From Spirochaetota bacterium (GTDB taxonomy: Bacteria > Spirochaetota > Spirochaetia > Treponematales > UBA12059): a DNA stretch of 64,000 bases. Numbering within the stretch: the first letter of the stretch is position 1; the number at the start of each line of letters is the position of its first letter. Below are positions 39,899 through 48,431 of this stretch, one piece after another. A program made the translations under genes and the position numbers. The notes beneath the pieces were generated by a model that saw only the letters and a program-made list of their open reading frames with translations, was not told the origin of the DNA and ran no database searches. Location: NCBI GenBank assembly GCA_022703505.1, contig JAKLDN010000002.1:310001-374000 (forward strand). Direction: 5' to 3'.

Positions 39899-41989
39899 AT
39901 GGAAACCCGTGCCGTCCTTCCGGCCGCCTGTTTGGCGGTTCTCCTGACCGCGGCCTGCGGCGTCCGCGGGCCCGTCGGCCAGGCCCCCGCGGAGCCCCCC
40001 CGGGCGGTCCGGGGCCAGCTGGATCTCTCCGCCTCGAAGGAGGGCGTCGTTGCCCTGGACGGCCCGTGGGCCTTCTGGTGGGGTCGCTTCCTGGATCCCC
40101 CGGCCCTGGCCGCCGGTTCGGAGGCGGCGCCGGACGGTTTCGGGGAGGTGCCCGGGGCCTGGAACGGTTACGGTATTCCGGAGGCGGTCCGCCAGGGGCA
40201 CGGCACCTACCGCCTGACGGTCCGGGGCCTGGATCCGGCCGTCCGCTACGCCCTCCGGCTCTCGTCCTTCAATACAGCGGCCCGGGTATTCGCCAACGGC
40301 CGGGTCGTCCACCTCCAGGGGATGCCGGGCGGCTCCCGGGACCTGGAGGAGCCGGACTGGACCGCGGTCGTGGTGCCCGCGGATCCGGATTCCCGGGGCG
40401 TCCTGGACATCGTCCTTCACGTCTCCAACTACGCGGACCGCACCGGGGGCTTCGTGAACCGCGCCTTCCTGGGCCCCTACGAAGTCGTGGACACCCTGCG
40501 GGACCGGGAACGGATGACCGAGGTCTTCCTGTTCGGCGGCATCCTCCTCATGGGGTTCTACTACCTGGCCCTCTTCTTCTTCCGCCGCAAGGATCGGGCC
40601 TCCCTCTGGTTCGGGTTCCTGTGCATCGTCCTGGCGTTCCGCATCCTCTGCTACGACGAGTACCTTATCCGGGAACTCCTGCCGGGTCTGCCCTGGGTCT
40701 GGCTGTTCCGGGCGGGGTACCTGACCTTCTCCCTGGCGGTCTTCCTTATAGCGGCCTTCCTGCGGAGCCTGTTCCCGGCCTCCTGGTGGAAGCCCCTGTC
40801 CTGGGTCATCTACACAGGGGCGGCGGCGTACTCCCTGGTCGTGGCCGTCTTTCCTCCCCTGGTCTCCGGGAACCTCCTCACGGCCTTCCAGGTCTTCGCC
40901 CTGGCCTCCGGGGCGGCCCTTTTCGCGGTGCTGCTCCGGGCCCTCCTGTCCCGGGAACCCGGGGCGGCCCTCCTGGCCGGAGGGTTCGGCTGCCTCTTCG
41001 TATCGGTGGTCCACGACGTCCTAGCCTCCCAGGGGATCCTTCCGGGCCCCTTCGTGGTGCAGGTGGGCCTCCTGTTCTTCCTGTTCGCCATGTCCCTGGT
41101 GGTGACCCGCAAGTTCGCCGTATCCTTCGAAACCTCCGAGCGGCTGGCGGAGAGCCTCCGGCGTATGAACCTCTCCCTGGAGCGTTTCGTGCCCCGGGAG
41201 TTCCTCCGGTACCTGAACAAGAGCTCCCTAGACGAGATCTCCCTGGGGGACCATTCCGCCCAGCGCATGACGGTCCTCTTCTCGGATATCCGCTCCTTTT
41301 CCCGGATCTCCGAGCGGCTCTCCCCGGAGGAGACCTTCCGGTTCATCAACTCCTACCTGGAACGGGTCGTCCCCTCCATCCGGAGCCACGGGGGCTTCGT
41401 GGACAAGTACCTGGGGGACGGGGTCATGGCCCTCTTTCCCCAGGACGCGGACGCCGCCGTCCGCTGCGCCGTGGACATGCAGCGCCGCATCTCCTCCTTC
41501 AACCAGGAGCAGGCCGGGAAGTGGCTGGAACCCGTCTCCGCGGGGGTCGGCATCCACTCGGGGCTTCTCATGCTGGGGACCATCGGAGAGAACGAGCGCA
41601 TGGACGGGACGGTCATCTCCGACGCGGTCAACCTGGCCAGCCGCCTGGAGGGGCTCACCAAGGAGTACGAGATCGGCATAGCCGTCAGCGAGGAGATCGT
41701 GGAAGCCCTGACCGACCGCTCCGCCTGGAAGACTCGGTACCTGGGCAAGATCGGGGTCAAGGGCAAGCGGGAGCACGTCTCGGTCTTCGAGGTCTACGAC
41801 GGGGATCCCGAGGACCTGATCGTCCGCAAGGACTCCATCCGCGGAACCTTCGAGGAGGCCATCGCCGCCTTCTACCGCCAGGATTTCCCGTCCGCCATGG
41901 CGGGGTTCCGGTCCGTCCTGGAGATCCTGCCCCGGGACGAGGCCAGCCACTACTACATCCGGATGATCCGCAAGATGAACCTCTCCTAG
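39899..41989 (+). CDS. Class III adenylate cyclase with 7TM-DISM-type sensor
   Basis: 696 residues from the ATG at 39899, which gives a signal peptide with lipobox (LLTAAC); a longer reading upstream lacks this. An extracytoplasmic beta-rich domain (about 30-200, 7TMR-DISM-like) is followed by seven membrane helices (about 205-415) and the cyclase domain (about 450-640). Metal ligands are Asp463 (LFSDIRSF) and Asp507 (YLGDGVMALF). The purine pair Lys503/Asp575 indicates ATP as substrate, and Asn578/Arg582 stabilise the transition state. It should make cAMP in response to an external ligand. Its stop codon TAG (41987-41989) is part of a family B-like CTAGGAG. Confidence 0.92.
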   Translation: METRAVLPAACLAVLLTAACGVRGPVGQAPAEPPRAVRGQLDLSASKEGVVALDGPWAFWWGRFLDPPALAAGSEAAPDGFGEVPGAWNGYGIPEAVRQGHGTYRLTVRGLDPAVRYALRLSSFNTAARVFANGRVVHLQGMPGGSRDLEEPDWTAVVVPADPDSRGVLDIVLHVSNYADRTGGFVNRAFLGPYEVVDTLRDRERMTEVFLFGGILLMGFYYLALFFFRRKDRASLWFGFLCIVLAFRILCYDEYLIRELLPGLPWVWLFRAGYLTFSLAVFLIAAFLRSLFPASWWKPLSWVIYTGAAAYSLVVAVFPPLVSGNLLTAFQVFALASGAALFAVLLRALLSREPGAALLAGGFGCLFVSVVHDVLASQGILPGPFVVQVGLLFFLFAMSLVVTRKFAVSFETSERLAESLRRMNLSLERFVPREFLRYLNKSSLDEISLGDHSAQRMTVLFSDIRSFSRISERLSPEETFRFINSYLERVVPSIRSHGGFVDKYLGDGVMALFPQDADAAVRCAVDMQRRISSFNQEQAGKWLEPVSAGVGIHSGLLMLGTIGENERMDGTVISDAVNLASRLEGLTKEYEIGIAVSEEIVEALTDRSAWKTRYLGKIGVKGKREHVSVFEVYDGDPEDLIVRKDSIRGTFEEAIAAFYRQDFPSAMAGFRSVLEILPRDEASHYYIRMIRKMNLS

Positions 41990-42118
41990 GAGTTGTCGGG
42001 CTTGGTTCGTGCAATGCATAAATATGCGCATTTGAGCGCCGGTTTCCCTATCCTCGGAGGTATCTCGTTTCGGGCGGACGCGGTATTGCAAATTTATCCG
42101 CAATGTCCTATGGTTCGA
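41986..42118. repeat. Family B-like left end followed by a diverged inverted repeat
   Basis: Starts CTAGGAGTTGTCGGGCTTG like the other family B elements and supplies the cyclase stop codon. The remainder has facing segments (GGTTCGTGCAATGCATAAA against TTTATCCGCAATGTCC...GGTTCGAACC) that can form an imperfect long hairpin. It fills most of the gap before the PotD-like gene. Confidence 0.6.
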
Positions 42119-42162
42119 ACCGACGCGGCGGGACCGCCCGGCGCGCATAGGAGGTGCGAGGC

Positions 42163-43197
42163 ATGAAGAAAACCGCGATCGCCCTGGCTCTTTCCATGGC
42201 GATCCTGGCCCTGGCCGGATGCGGCGGGGGCAAGGCGGAGAAGAAGGTCCTGTACATCTACAACTGGACCTACTACATCCCCGACGACGTAGTGGAGGAC
42301 TTCGAGAAGGAATTCAACTGTGAAGTCGTGTACGATGTGTTCTCCTCCAACGAGGACATGTTCGCGAAGATCAAGGCCGGCGGCTCGGGATACGACGTAG
42401 TCTTCCCGGGAGCCGACTTCGTCTCCATCATGATAAAGGAGGGGATGCTCGAGCCCCTCGATCCCAAGAAGATCCCGAACCTGAAGAATCTGGATCCCGC
42501 GGTGACCTCCCGGATGAGCTTCGACCCGGGCAACAAGTACTCGGTCCCGTACTTCATGGGAGCCACGGGCATCGTGGTGAACAAGAAGATCGCCGGGAAC
42601 TTCGAGCGCAGCTGGAACATCTACGAGCGCAGGGACCTCAAGAACAAGATGACCCTCCTGGACGACCCCCGGGAGACCATCGGGGCGGCCCTCAAGTACC
42701 TGGGATACTCGGTCAACTCCGTCAATCCCGACGAGCTGGCCAAGGCGGAGGCCCAGATCAAGAAGTGGCTGGAAAACGTCCTGCGCTTCGACTCCGAGTC
42801 CTTCGGCAAGGGCTACGCCACCGGCGAGTACGCGGTTGTCCACGGCTGGGCCGAGAACGTCTTCCTGGAGCTGGACGACGCCCTGAAGGCGGACGCGGAG
42901 TTCTTCATCGCCAAGGAGGGCGGGGTCGCCTACATGGACTGCATGGCCATCCTCAAGGGCGCCAAGAACCGCGACCTGGCCCACGCCTTCATCAACTACA
43001 TCCAGCGCGACGACATCTACGCCCGCATCGCCAGCTATCTGGCCCTGCCCAGCGTGAACGTTCCCGCCCGGGCCAAGCTGACCGAGAAGCCCAACTACAC
43101 CGAGGCGGACCTGGCGCGCTGCGAGCTCAAGCTGGACATCGGGGATTCCATCACCCTGTACTCCGACCTCTGGAAGCGCCTGCGTCTGGGCGATTGA
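42163..43197 (+). CDS. potD: Spermidine/putrescine-type binding lipoprotein (PotD-like)
   Basis: 344 residues from ATG 42163, preceded by AGGAGGTG. The signal peptide ends in the lipobox LAGC (about residue 20). The mature start KVLYIYNWTYYIPDDVVEDFEKEFNC is characteristic of PotD/PotF polyamine-binding proteins, and DVVFPGADFVSIMI and ALPSVNVPARA segments agree. It would capture polyamine for an ABC importer in the periplasm. The partner genes potA, potB and potC are not adjacent, so it is an orphan or the importer is elsewhere. A strong terminator follows. Confidence 0.9.
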   Translation: MKKTAIALALSMAILALAGCGGGKAEKKVLYIYNWTYYIPDDVVEDFEKEFNCEVVYDVFSSNEDMFAKIKAGGSGYDVVFPGADFVSIMIKEGMLEPLDPKKIPNLKNLDPAVTSRMSFDPGNKYSVPYFMGATGIVVNKKIAGNFERSWNIYERRDLKNKMTLLDDPRETIGAALKYLGYSVNSVNPDELAKAEAQIKKWLENVLRFDSESFGKGYATGEYAVVHGWAENVFLELDDALKADAEFFIAKEGGVAYMDCMAILKGAKNRDLAHAFINYIQRDDIYARIASYLALPSVNVPARAKLTEKPNYTEADLARCELKLDIGDSITLYSDLWKRLRLGD

Positions 43198-43242
43198 TCC
43201 GACCTCGGCCGGTTCCCCGGCCGGGGCATCCGAGCGCACGAT

Positions 43243-43272
43243 ACGGCGGGACGAGAGTCCTGCCGTTTTTTT
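43243..43272 (+). terminator. Terminator after the PotD-like gene
   Basis: ACGGCGGGAC-GAGA-GTCCTGCCGT stem (one G-T pair) followed by seven T. Confidence 0.9.
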
Positions 43273-43380
43273 GTCCCCGACGCAAGCGCCCGGGCGATCC
43301 GCGGGCGGATGCACCTCCGCCGGGACGCGTTCCCGGCCGCCGGGCATGAGCCCGGCGCATCCGGAACAAGGAGGCGCACC

Positions 43381-44019
43381 GTGAAAAACCTGTGGATTGT
43401 CCTGGCAGCGGCCGCGGCGTTCGCGGCCCCCGCCTTCCCGCAGGAACCGGATCCCTTTGCCGGGCTCGACTCGATCGCCCCGGCCCTGGACCGCCCGGGG
43501 GACTACCGAGGGGGGGACGTGTTCATCCGGGCCAGCGCCCGCAGGGACCGGCTGGTGGTGGTGGAGATCCCCATCGACGGCCGGGGCAATGCGGGCCGGT
43601 ACGAGGTGGAAGCCCACAATCGGGTGACCGGGGGAGTGAGCGCGGATCTGATCACCAGGGATGGCAAGGTGCCCGGCTACGCGGCGGTGCCGGAAGGGTT
43701 CCCGGAGGGCACCCACCGGGTCACCTCCGTGAGCGCCCGCACGGACAAGTTCGGGCCGTATTCAATCGGCACCGACGCGGAAGGGCTGGTGGACGCGTAC
43801 AAGGTGACCAAGCAGGACGGAAAGATCGTCTCCTCCGAGTACGCGGGGAAGGTCGCGGACTACGGGTACAGCATCCACTCCAACCGGGAGAAGTCCTTCG
43901 AGACCTCCCGGTCCTGGGGCTGCATCATCGTCCGGGAGGCGGACTGCGGCAGGATTGCCCGCTCGATCCGGGCGGACCGGGCGGCGGGCGGGGACCAGTA
44001 CGTAGTGGCGGGCCGGTGA
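43381..44019 (+). CDS. Exported L,D-transpeptidase-like protein
   Basis: 212 residues beginning at GTG 43381 with AAGGAGGCG upstream; this start gives a clean signal peptide (about 1-20, ending AFPQ), whereas upstream in-frame starts do not. The C-terminal part has His166 in YSIHSN and Cys181 in SRSWGCIIV, matching the HxxG...SxGC pattern of L,D-transpeptidase-type active sites, with PYSIGTD before it. It would act on peptidoglycan in the periplasm, or be a related amidase-like enzyme. The first half (about 25-110) does not resemble a family I recognise. It is unlinked to division genes. Confidence 0.65.
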   Translation: MKNLWIVLAAAAAFAAPAFPQEPDPFAGLDSIAPALDRPGDYRGGDVFIRASARRDRLVVVEIPIDGRGNAGRYEVEAHNRVTGGVSADLITRDGKVPGYAAVPEGFPEGTHRVTSVSARTDKFGPYSIGTDAEGLVDAYKVTKQDGKIVSSEYAGKVADYGYSIHSNREKSFETSRSWGCIIVREADCGRIARSIRADRAAGGDQYVVAGR

Positions 44020-44052
44020 AGGCGTCAAAGACCGGTCCGTGTTTTTAGGAAA

Positions 44053-44110
44053 TCACCGCGGAGGACACGGAGAGCACGGAGCCCAGGCTCCCGCTCTCCG
44101 TGCGCTCCCC
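44053..44110. repeat. CACGGAG-type inverted repeat
   Basis: CACCGCGGAGGACACGGAGAGC faces GCTCTCCGTG with a perfect 10-bp stem (44066-44075/44093-44102). It is related to the outer arms of the array at 17846-17991 and lies between two exported-protein genes. Confidence 0.6.
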
Positions 44111-44146
44111 TCATTCGAAGAGGGAAACCCGAAATAGGAGGAACCC

Positions 44147-45052
44147 ATGGCGCACAAGGGATTTCGCATGACCGCGGCCCGCATCGGCCGTATCGCCCTT
44201 CTGACCGCAGGTCTGGTTGCCGGCCTGGCGGCCGGCCTTGCGGCCTGCGGCCCGGGAGCTTCGGAGCGGGCGCCCGCGGAGGCGAAGGCCCCGTCCGGTA
44301 CGTCCGGCGCCCCGGCCGCCGCTCCCTCGACCGGGGCGGGTCCGGCGTCCGGGCCCGAGGCCGCGGTCTTCGAGTATCGGTACACCTCGGTTCGGATCGA
44401 GGATCCCGGCGCCGTGCGGTACCGGGCCGAGTTCCGCTTCCATCCCGACGGGACCATCCGCCGGGCGGAACTGCGGGAAATCCGGTCCGGGACGGAGACC
44501 CTCCGGGCCTCCGCGGTGTCCGAGCCCTTGCAGGGAGGGTACAAGGTCGCCTACCGATCCTTCGGCAGGGACCCGAGGGGCTACGACTATACCCTGGGAT
44601 GGTCCGAAACGGGGCTTACGGTCACCGCGGGCGGGGAGGCGACGGGGTTCCGCTTCGACCCGGCCGGCCGGGTCTTCACGGTCCCCTGGGACAAGGGCGC
44701 GGAAACCTACTCCCCGGGGCCGGACGGCAGCGTCCTGGGGGAGCTCGTCCTGGCGGGCGAGCGGCAGTGGGGCGGACGATTGTTCAAGAGCGGGGGAAGC
44801 CTCCGGTTCGAAGACCGGTATCCCGACGGGAGCGTGGACCGGGAGTGCGTCCTCAAAGCCGCGGGCCCGGACGCCTGGTCCGTATCCTGCACGGGTTCCG
44901 CGGACTCCTTCTACGAGGGCAGCCTCACCGGGGCTTCCCTCTTCCCCCGGGGAGGCGTATACCCGGCCTCGGCCTACAACCTGATCATCGTGACGGACCT
45001 CTGGATGACCGAGGAACGGTTTCCCTTCTTCTGCCTCTCCCTGCTGGAGTGA
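44147..45052 (+). CDS. Hypothetical lipoprotein
   Basis: 301 residues. The basic N terminus and Ala/Gly/Leu-rich signal end in the lipobox LAAC with Cys34, then an Ala/Pro/Gly-rich linker (about 40-70). The remaining ~230 residues are beta-strand rich with Gly/Asp turns (for example EFRFHPDGTIRRAELRE, FRFDPAGRVFTVPWD, GSLRFEDRYPDGSVDRECV), like the MORN/beta-sheet repeat style of exported proteins. I do not recognise a family. AATAGGAGGAAC precedes the ATG. It is followed after 4 bp by a C39-like gene, so it starts a four-gene exported-protein operon. Confidence 0.7.
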   Translation: MAHKGFRMTAARIGRIALLTAGLVAGLAAGLAACGPGASERAPAEAKAPSGTSGAPAAAPSTGAGPASGPEAAVFEYRYTSVRIEDPGAVRYRAEFRFHPDGTIRRAELREIRSGTETLRASAVSEPLQGGYKVAYRSFGRDPRGYDYTLGWSETGLTVTAGGEATGFRFDPAGRVFTVPWDKGAETYSPGPDGSVLGELVLAGERQWGGRLFKSGGSLRFEDRYPDGSVDRECVLKAAGPDAWSVSCTGSADSFYEGSLTGASLFPRGGVYPASAYNLIIVTDLWMTEERFPFFCLSLLE

Positions 45053-45056
45053 GGAC

Positions 45057-45635
45057 GTGGAAGCCCTGTTCCTGGCCTGGATGATCCGGGCCGCCGTCGG
45101 CCGAGAAGCCCTGCGCTTCGAGGCGGTCCACGAGCAGGAGGGGGATCTCTCCTGCGGCCTGGCCGCGGCCGCCTCCCTGGCGGACCTGTACTGGGGGCTT
45201 CCCTGCCGGGAGGCGGACCTCCGGTCCGCCCTGGCGCCCGAGGACGGCCGGGTGGAGCGGGCGACGGATCTGGGAGAGCTCGCCGCCCTGCTCTCGGCCC
45301 GGGGTTTCGCGGTCCGGGCCGTCCGGCTGGATGCGGTCTCCGCCGCGGAGGCCCTTCGACGGGGCTACGTCCCCCTCCTCGTGCACCTCCGGGACGACGG
45401 TGGGCACTTCGCCCTCCTTTTGGCCTTGGAACGGGATGTCGTTGTCCTGGCGGATCCGGCCCGGGGCTTGTTCACCCTGGACACCGGGGAGTTTGCCGCC
45501 TCCTTTTCGGGCGGGGCCCTGGCCGTCGTCTTCCCGGGCGTCCGGGTCGATCGGGATCGGTTGGACGCCCGGACGGCCGGGGCCCTGGGAGCCCGCCGTT
45601 TCCTTGCCGGCCTGGCCGTGGGGGCCTTCCGTTGA
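45057..45635 (+). CDS. C39-like cysteine peptidase domain protein
   Basis: 192 residues starting at GTG 45057, 4 bp after the lipoprotein stop. The C39 catalytic pattern is complete: Gln27 six residues before Cys33 (EGDLSCGLAAAASL), His117 in DGGHFALLLAL and Asp133 in LADPARG, followed by the typical LDTGEF segment. C39 domains usually cut double-glycine leaders and are fused to ABC exporters. This one is free-standing, with no ABC domain, like the stand-alone C39 proteins next to exported or outer-membrane proteins. The N terminus (ALFLAWMIRAAVG) may be a weak signal or membrane anchor. Its role is unknown. Confidence 0.75.
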   Translation: MEALFLAWMIRAAVGREALRFEAVHEQEGDLSCGLAAAASLADLYWGLPCREADLRSALAPEDGRVERATDLGELAALLSARGFAVRAVRLDAVSAAEALRRGYVPLLVHLRDDGGHFALLLALERDVVVLADPARGLFTLDTGEFAASFSGGALAVVFPGVRVDRDRLDARTAGALGARRFLAGLAVGAFR

Positions 45636-46486
45636 AGACTCCCGCCCCGGCGGCCGCCCTGGCCGCGGCGGTGGCTGCCCTGACAGTCTCCGTCCCTCCC
45701 GCGGCCTGCTCGGAAGCTCCCCGCGCGCGAACCGGTTCGGAGGAGCCCCCGGCCCTGTCCTTCCTGGCGGAAGTGCGGCCGATCCCGCGGGATCTCCCGG
45801 TGGGCCGGGTACTGGACGCGGACTGGGAGTTCGGCCTGGACCTCCGCCCTCCGGGAATCCTCCGATTCTCGATCCGACTGCCCCTGTCCGTGCGGATCGG
45901 CCAGGAGGGCCCCTGGGCGGGCCGCTCGGACGCGGCCTGGGGGGACCCGGCCGTGGAGGCGGGGGCCTTTTTCCGGAAGGGCGCGGGCTTCCGGTTCCTG
46001 GGGGCCGGGTACGCGGCACCCCTGGGCCGGTGGATGCCGGATCCGGCACGACCCCTCCGCCCCGCCCCGGGTTCCGGGGCCCACCGCGCGACCCTGTCCG
46101 CGGGCCTGGGCCGGATCCGGGATCCCGCCGCCCTGAGCGCGGGGGTTTCCTGGACTGTCTCGATTCCCCGGCCGGATATTCCCGGAGCCGCCTGGCGCCC
46201 CGCGGATCTGTCCCTGTCCCTGTCCCTCGTCGAGGTCTTGAACGATCGGGCGGGGATCCTGCTGGGCCTCTCTCCCCGGCTCCGGGCTCCCGCCCGGGGG
46301 CCGGGGGCGGACCCGGAATCGGGATTCGACTGGGCCCTGGAGGCCCGGGTAGAGGTCCACCTGCGGACCGGGGGGGCCTTCTTCCGTACCGGAGTAAGCC
46401 GATCCCTGACCGAACCGGGCGCCGTCTGGGTTCCGGTCGCGGGAGTGGAATACGAGGTGCGGATACGGACGGGGGCCGGACCGTGA
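45632..46486 (+). CDS. Exported protein, probable outer-membrane beta-barrel
   Basis: 284 residues starting at TTG 45632, a 4-bp overlap with the C39-like gene. An Ala-rich signal peptide (about 1-26) precedes a chain of alternating hydrophobic/polar strands joined by short Gly/Pro turns, such as FGLDLRPPGILRFSIRLPLSVRIG, ADLSLSLSLVEVLNDRAGILLGLSPRL and ALEARVEVHLRTGGAFFRTGVSRSL (parts). It ends EYEVRIRT. The pattern fits an outer-membrane barrel of about 10-12 strands; no family is recognised. The overlap with the C39-like gene suggests that they act together at the envelope. TTG start use is rare in this window. Confidence 0.55.
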   Translation: MKTPAPAAALAAAVAALTVSVPPAACSEAPRARTGSEEPPALSFLAEVRPIPRDLPVGRVLDADWEFGLDLRPPGILRFSIRLPLSVRIGQEGPWAGRSDAAWGDPAVEAGAFFRKGAGFRFLGAGYAAPLGRWMPDPARPLRPAPGSGAHRATLSAGLGRIRDPAALSAGVSWTVSIPRPDIPGAAWRPADLSLSLSLVEVLNDRAGILLGLSPRLRAPARGPGADPESGFDWALEARVEVHLRTGGAFFRTGVSRSLTEPGAVWVPVAGVEYEVRIRTGAGP

Positions 46487-46878
46487 GGCGGGCGGGCGGC
46501 CCCCGGATGCCCGCCCGGCGGGCGGCGGTCCTTCTGGCCTCGGCGGTCCCGGTACTGATCCTCGCGGCCTGCGCGCGGGATTGGCTCCCCTCCGGGAACG
46601 CCCGGGTCCTCGGCTGGCACGACGAGGAGGTCGGGGGGATCCCTTCCTGCGTGGCGTACCTGGAGGTCTCCAACGTGGGGTCCGTCCGCATCGAGCGGAG
46701 TTCCCTCTCCCTCCGGGTCTTCACCGCGTCCCGGTCCTACTTCCGGACCCTGGTTCTGCAGACTCCCCTGCCGCCGGGCGGTCTCGTGTACGCGGAGCTC
46801 TCGGTGGCCTACGCGGACCCCGGGGAGAGCGCCGAGGCGGACGGGGGCGTGGAGCTTGTCGACTGCTTCTTCGAGTAG
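46483..46878 (+). CDS. Small hypothetical lipoprotein
   Basis: 131 residues from GTG 46483 (4-bp overlap with the barrel gene, as in the other members of the operon; ATG at 46507 is an alternative). The signal ends in the lipobox LAAC (about residue 30). The mature part (about 100 residues) has an immunoglobulin-like strand pattern: GIPSCVAYLEVSNVGSVRIERSSLSLRVF and LPPGGLVYAELSVAYADP are visible in parts, resembling FxLyD-type domains that recur in bacterial lipoproteins. No function can be given. It is the last gene of the exported-protein operon. Confidence 0.65.
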   Translation: MRRAGGPRMPARRAAVLLASAVPVLILAACARDWLPSGNARVLGWHDEEVGGIPSCVAYLEVSNVGSVRIERSSLSLRVFTASRSYFRTLVLQTPLPPGGLVYAELSVAYADPGESAEADGGVELVDCFFE

Positions 46879-46895
46879 CGCCTTCCCGGCGGGTT

Positions 46896-46938
46896 TAGCA
46901 GGTTGTTGAAATACTCGAGGCGTTTCAGCACCCTGTTA
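46896..46938. repeat. Palindromic repeat, family A
   Basis: TAGCAGGTTGTTGAAATACTC...GAGGCGTTTCAGCACCCTG, about 18 bp after the lipoprotein stop codon. Confidence 0.8.
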
Positions 46939-46957
46939 AAGGGCGGCCCGCGGAGAA

Positions 46958-46994
46958 GGGGTGTCCAATAAGGGACCGACGTATTGGACACCCC
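46958..46994. repeat. Perfect 13-bp inverted repeat
   Basis: GGGGTGTCCAATA (46958-46970) and TATTGGACACCCC (46982-46994) are exact complements around an 11-nt loop. It lies 9 bp before the -35 of the aminopeptidase promoter, and could be a terminator for the left operon, an operator, or the fused ends of a lost element. Confidence 0.85.
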
Positions 46995-47003
46995 GGTTCG
47001 GCC

Positions 47004-47032
47004 TTGACGGGTCCCCGCGGCGGACCTAGGAT
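47004..47032 (+). promoter_or_regulatory. Promoter of the M29 aminopeptidase gene
   Basis: TTGACG at 47004-47009 and TAGGAT at 47027-47032 are 17 bp apart. The leader of about 20 nt contains CCGGGAG before the ATG. Confidence 0.7.
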
Positions 47033-47059
47033 GGGCTATCCTGCCCGCCGGGAGCCGCC

Positions 47060-48304
47060 ATGGACTCGTCCCTCCTCCGCGCCTACGCGAACGTCCTCCT
47101 GACCGCCGTGAACCTGCAGAAGGGCCAGTGCCTCCTGATCCGCGCCCAGCCGGTCCACCTGCCCTTCGCCGGAATCCTTGCGGAGGAAGCCTATAAACGG
47201 GGCGGCCGGTATGTGCGGTTCGACAACAACGAGGCGGACAATCCCGCCCTCTACAAGGCCCGGATCGAGCACAGCGAGGCGGAGTACCTGGAGTACGCCC
47301 CCCGGTCCCGGTACGAGCCCTACGGTACCATGATCGACGAGGACTGGGCCGTCCTGTCCATCCATGCCCCCGAGGACCCCGGCTTCCTGTCCGGCCTGGA
47401 TCCCAAACGGAACGCCCGCTGCGTCCGGGCCACCGCCGAGGCCATGAAGCCCTACCGCCGGCGCATCGTCCTGGACAACGAGGTGGCCTGGCTGGTGGCG
47501 TTCCTTCCGACGGAGAAGATGGCCGCCCGGATCCTGGGTGTCCCGGCGGGACCGGAGGCGGTCGACGAGCTCTGGAAGGTCCTGATACCGATCCTCCGGC
47601 TGGACCGGCCGGATCCCTCGAAGGCGTGGGAGGAGCACTGCCGGAACCTGGAGGCCCGGGCGGAACGGCTCAACTCCCTTTCCCTTGACTCCGTGCGGTT
47701 CCGGGGGCCGGGTACGGATCTCGCGGTCGGCCTTCTTCCGCAATCCGTCTGGAGGGGAGGGCCGGAGAGGACCGCGAAGGGGCGCCTCTTCTTCCCGAAC
47801 ATCCCCACCGAGGAGATCTTCACGTCCCCGGACTTCCGGCGGGCCGAAGGCCGGGCCGCCTTCACCCGGCCCGTCCTGGTACCCTCGATCGGGAAGGTCG
47901 TGGAGGACGGATGGGTGGAGTTCCGGGACGGACGGGCGGTCGATTGGAACGCCCGGTCCGGGAAGGACGTCCTGGACACCCTGATGTCCATGGATCCCGG
48001 GGCCAGATCCCTGGGGGAGGTCGCCCTGGTGGACGGATCCTCTCCCGTCTTCACCTCCGGCAGGGTTTTCCACAATATCCTGTTCGACGAGAACGCCGCG
48101 TCCCACGTCGCCCTGGGATCGGGTTACCCGGCCTGCGTCCGTGGCGCCGAGGGGCTGTCCGACGGGGAGCTCGCGGAGCTGGGCGTCAACGTCTCCATGG
48201 TCCATACGGACTTCATGATCGGAAGCCCCGACATGGACGTGACGGGGACGACCCGGGACGGACGGGAGGTCCGGATCATGACGCGGGGACGGTTCGAGGT
48301 CTAG
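47060..48304 (+). CDS. M29-family aminopeptidase
   Basis: 414 residues, standard for the AmpS/PepS/aminopeptidase T family of cobalt- or zinc-dependent aminopeptidases. The N-terminal half includes NLQKGQCLLIRAQPVHLPFA. The metal-binding C-terminal half shows NIPTEEIFTSPDFRRAEG with the catalytic Glu pair, the active-site His in ENAASHVALGSGYPACV, and the end MVHTDFMIGSPDMDVTG with further His/Asp ligands. It trims N-terminal residues from peptides in the cytoplasm. Its stop codon TAG (48302-48304) is the first three bases of a family A palindrome. Confidence 0.94.
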   Translation: MDSSLLRAYANVLLTAVNLQKGQCLLIRAQPVHLPFAGILAEEAYKRGGRYVRFDNNEADNPALYKARIEHSEAEYLEYAPRSRYEPYGTMIDEDWAVLSIHAPEDPGFLSGLDPKRNARCVRATAEAMKPYRRRIVLDNEVAWLVAFLPTEKMAARILGVPAGPEAVDELWKVLIPILRLDRPDPSKAWEEHCRNLEARAERLNSLSLDSVRFRGPGTDLAVGLLPQSVWRGGPERTAKGRLFFPNIPTEEIFTSPDFRRAEGRAAFTRPVLVPSIGKVVEDGWVEFRDGRAVDWNARSGKDVLDTLMSMDPGARSLGEVALVDGSSPVFTSGRVFHNILFDENAASHVALGSGYPACVRGAEGLSDGELAELGVNVSMVHTDFMIGSPDMDVTGTTRDGREVRIMTRGRFEV

Positions 48305-48344
48305 CAGGTTGTTCAAATACTTGAGGCATTTCAACAACCTGCTA
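48302..48344. repeat. Palindromic repeat, family A, supplying a stop codon
   Basis: TAGCAGGTTGTTCAAATACTTG...GCATTTCAACAACCTGCTA. The initial TAG is the aminopeptidase stop codon. Confidence 0.85.
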
Positions 48345-48345
48345 T

Positions 48346-48431
48346 GCAATTGCGCAGAGAACCTTACGGTTCTCTGCGCAATTGCGACATTCAGGAAGTG
48401 TTGAAAAAGGCTCTATAGCCTTTTTCAACAC
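48346..48431. repeat. Two perfect long hairpins next to the family A repeat
   Basis: 48346-48385 has 18-bp arms GCAATTGCGCAGAGAACC around TTAC. 48398-48431 has 15-bp arms GTGTTGAAAAAGGCT around CTAT and continues into CCCTGCTGGG, a family A end. The second hairpin encodes the last residues of the ABC-F protein on the minus strand. Confidence 0.85.
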
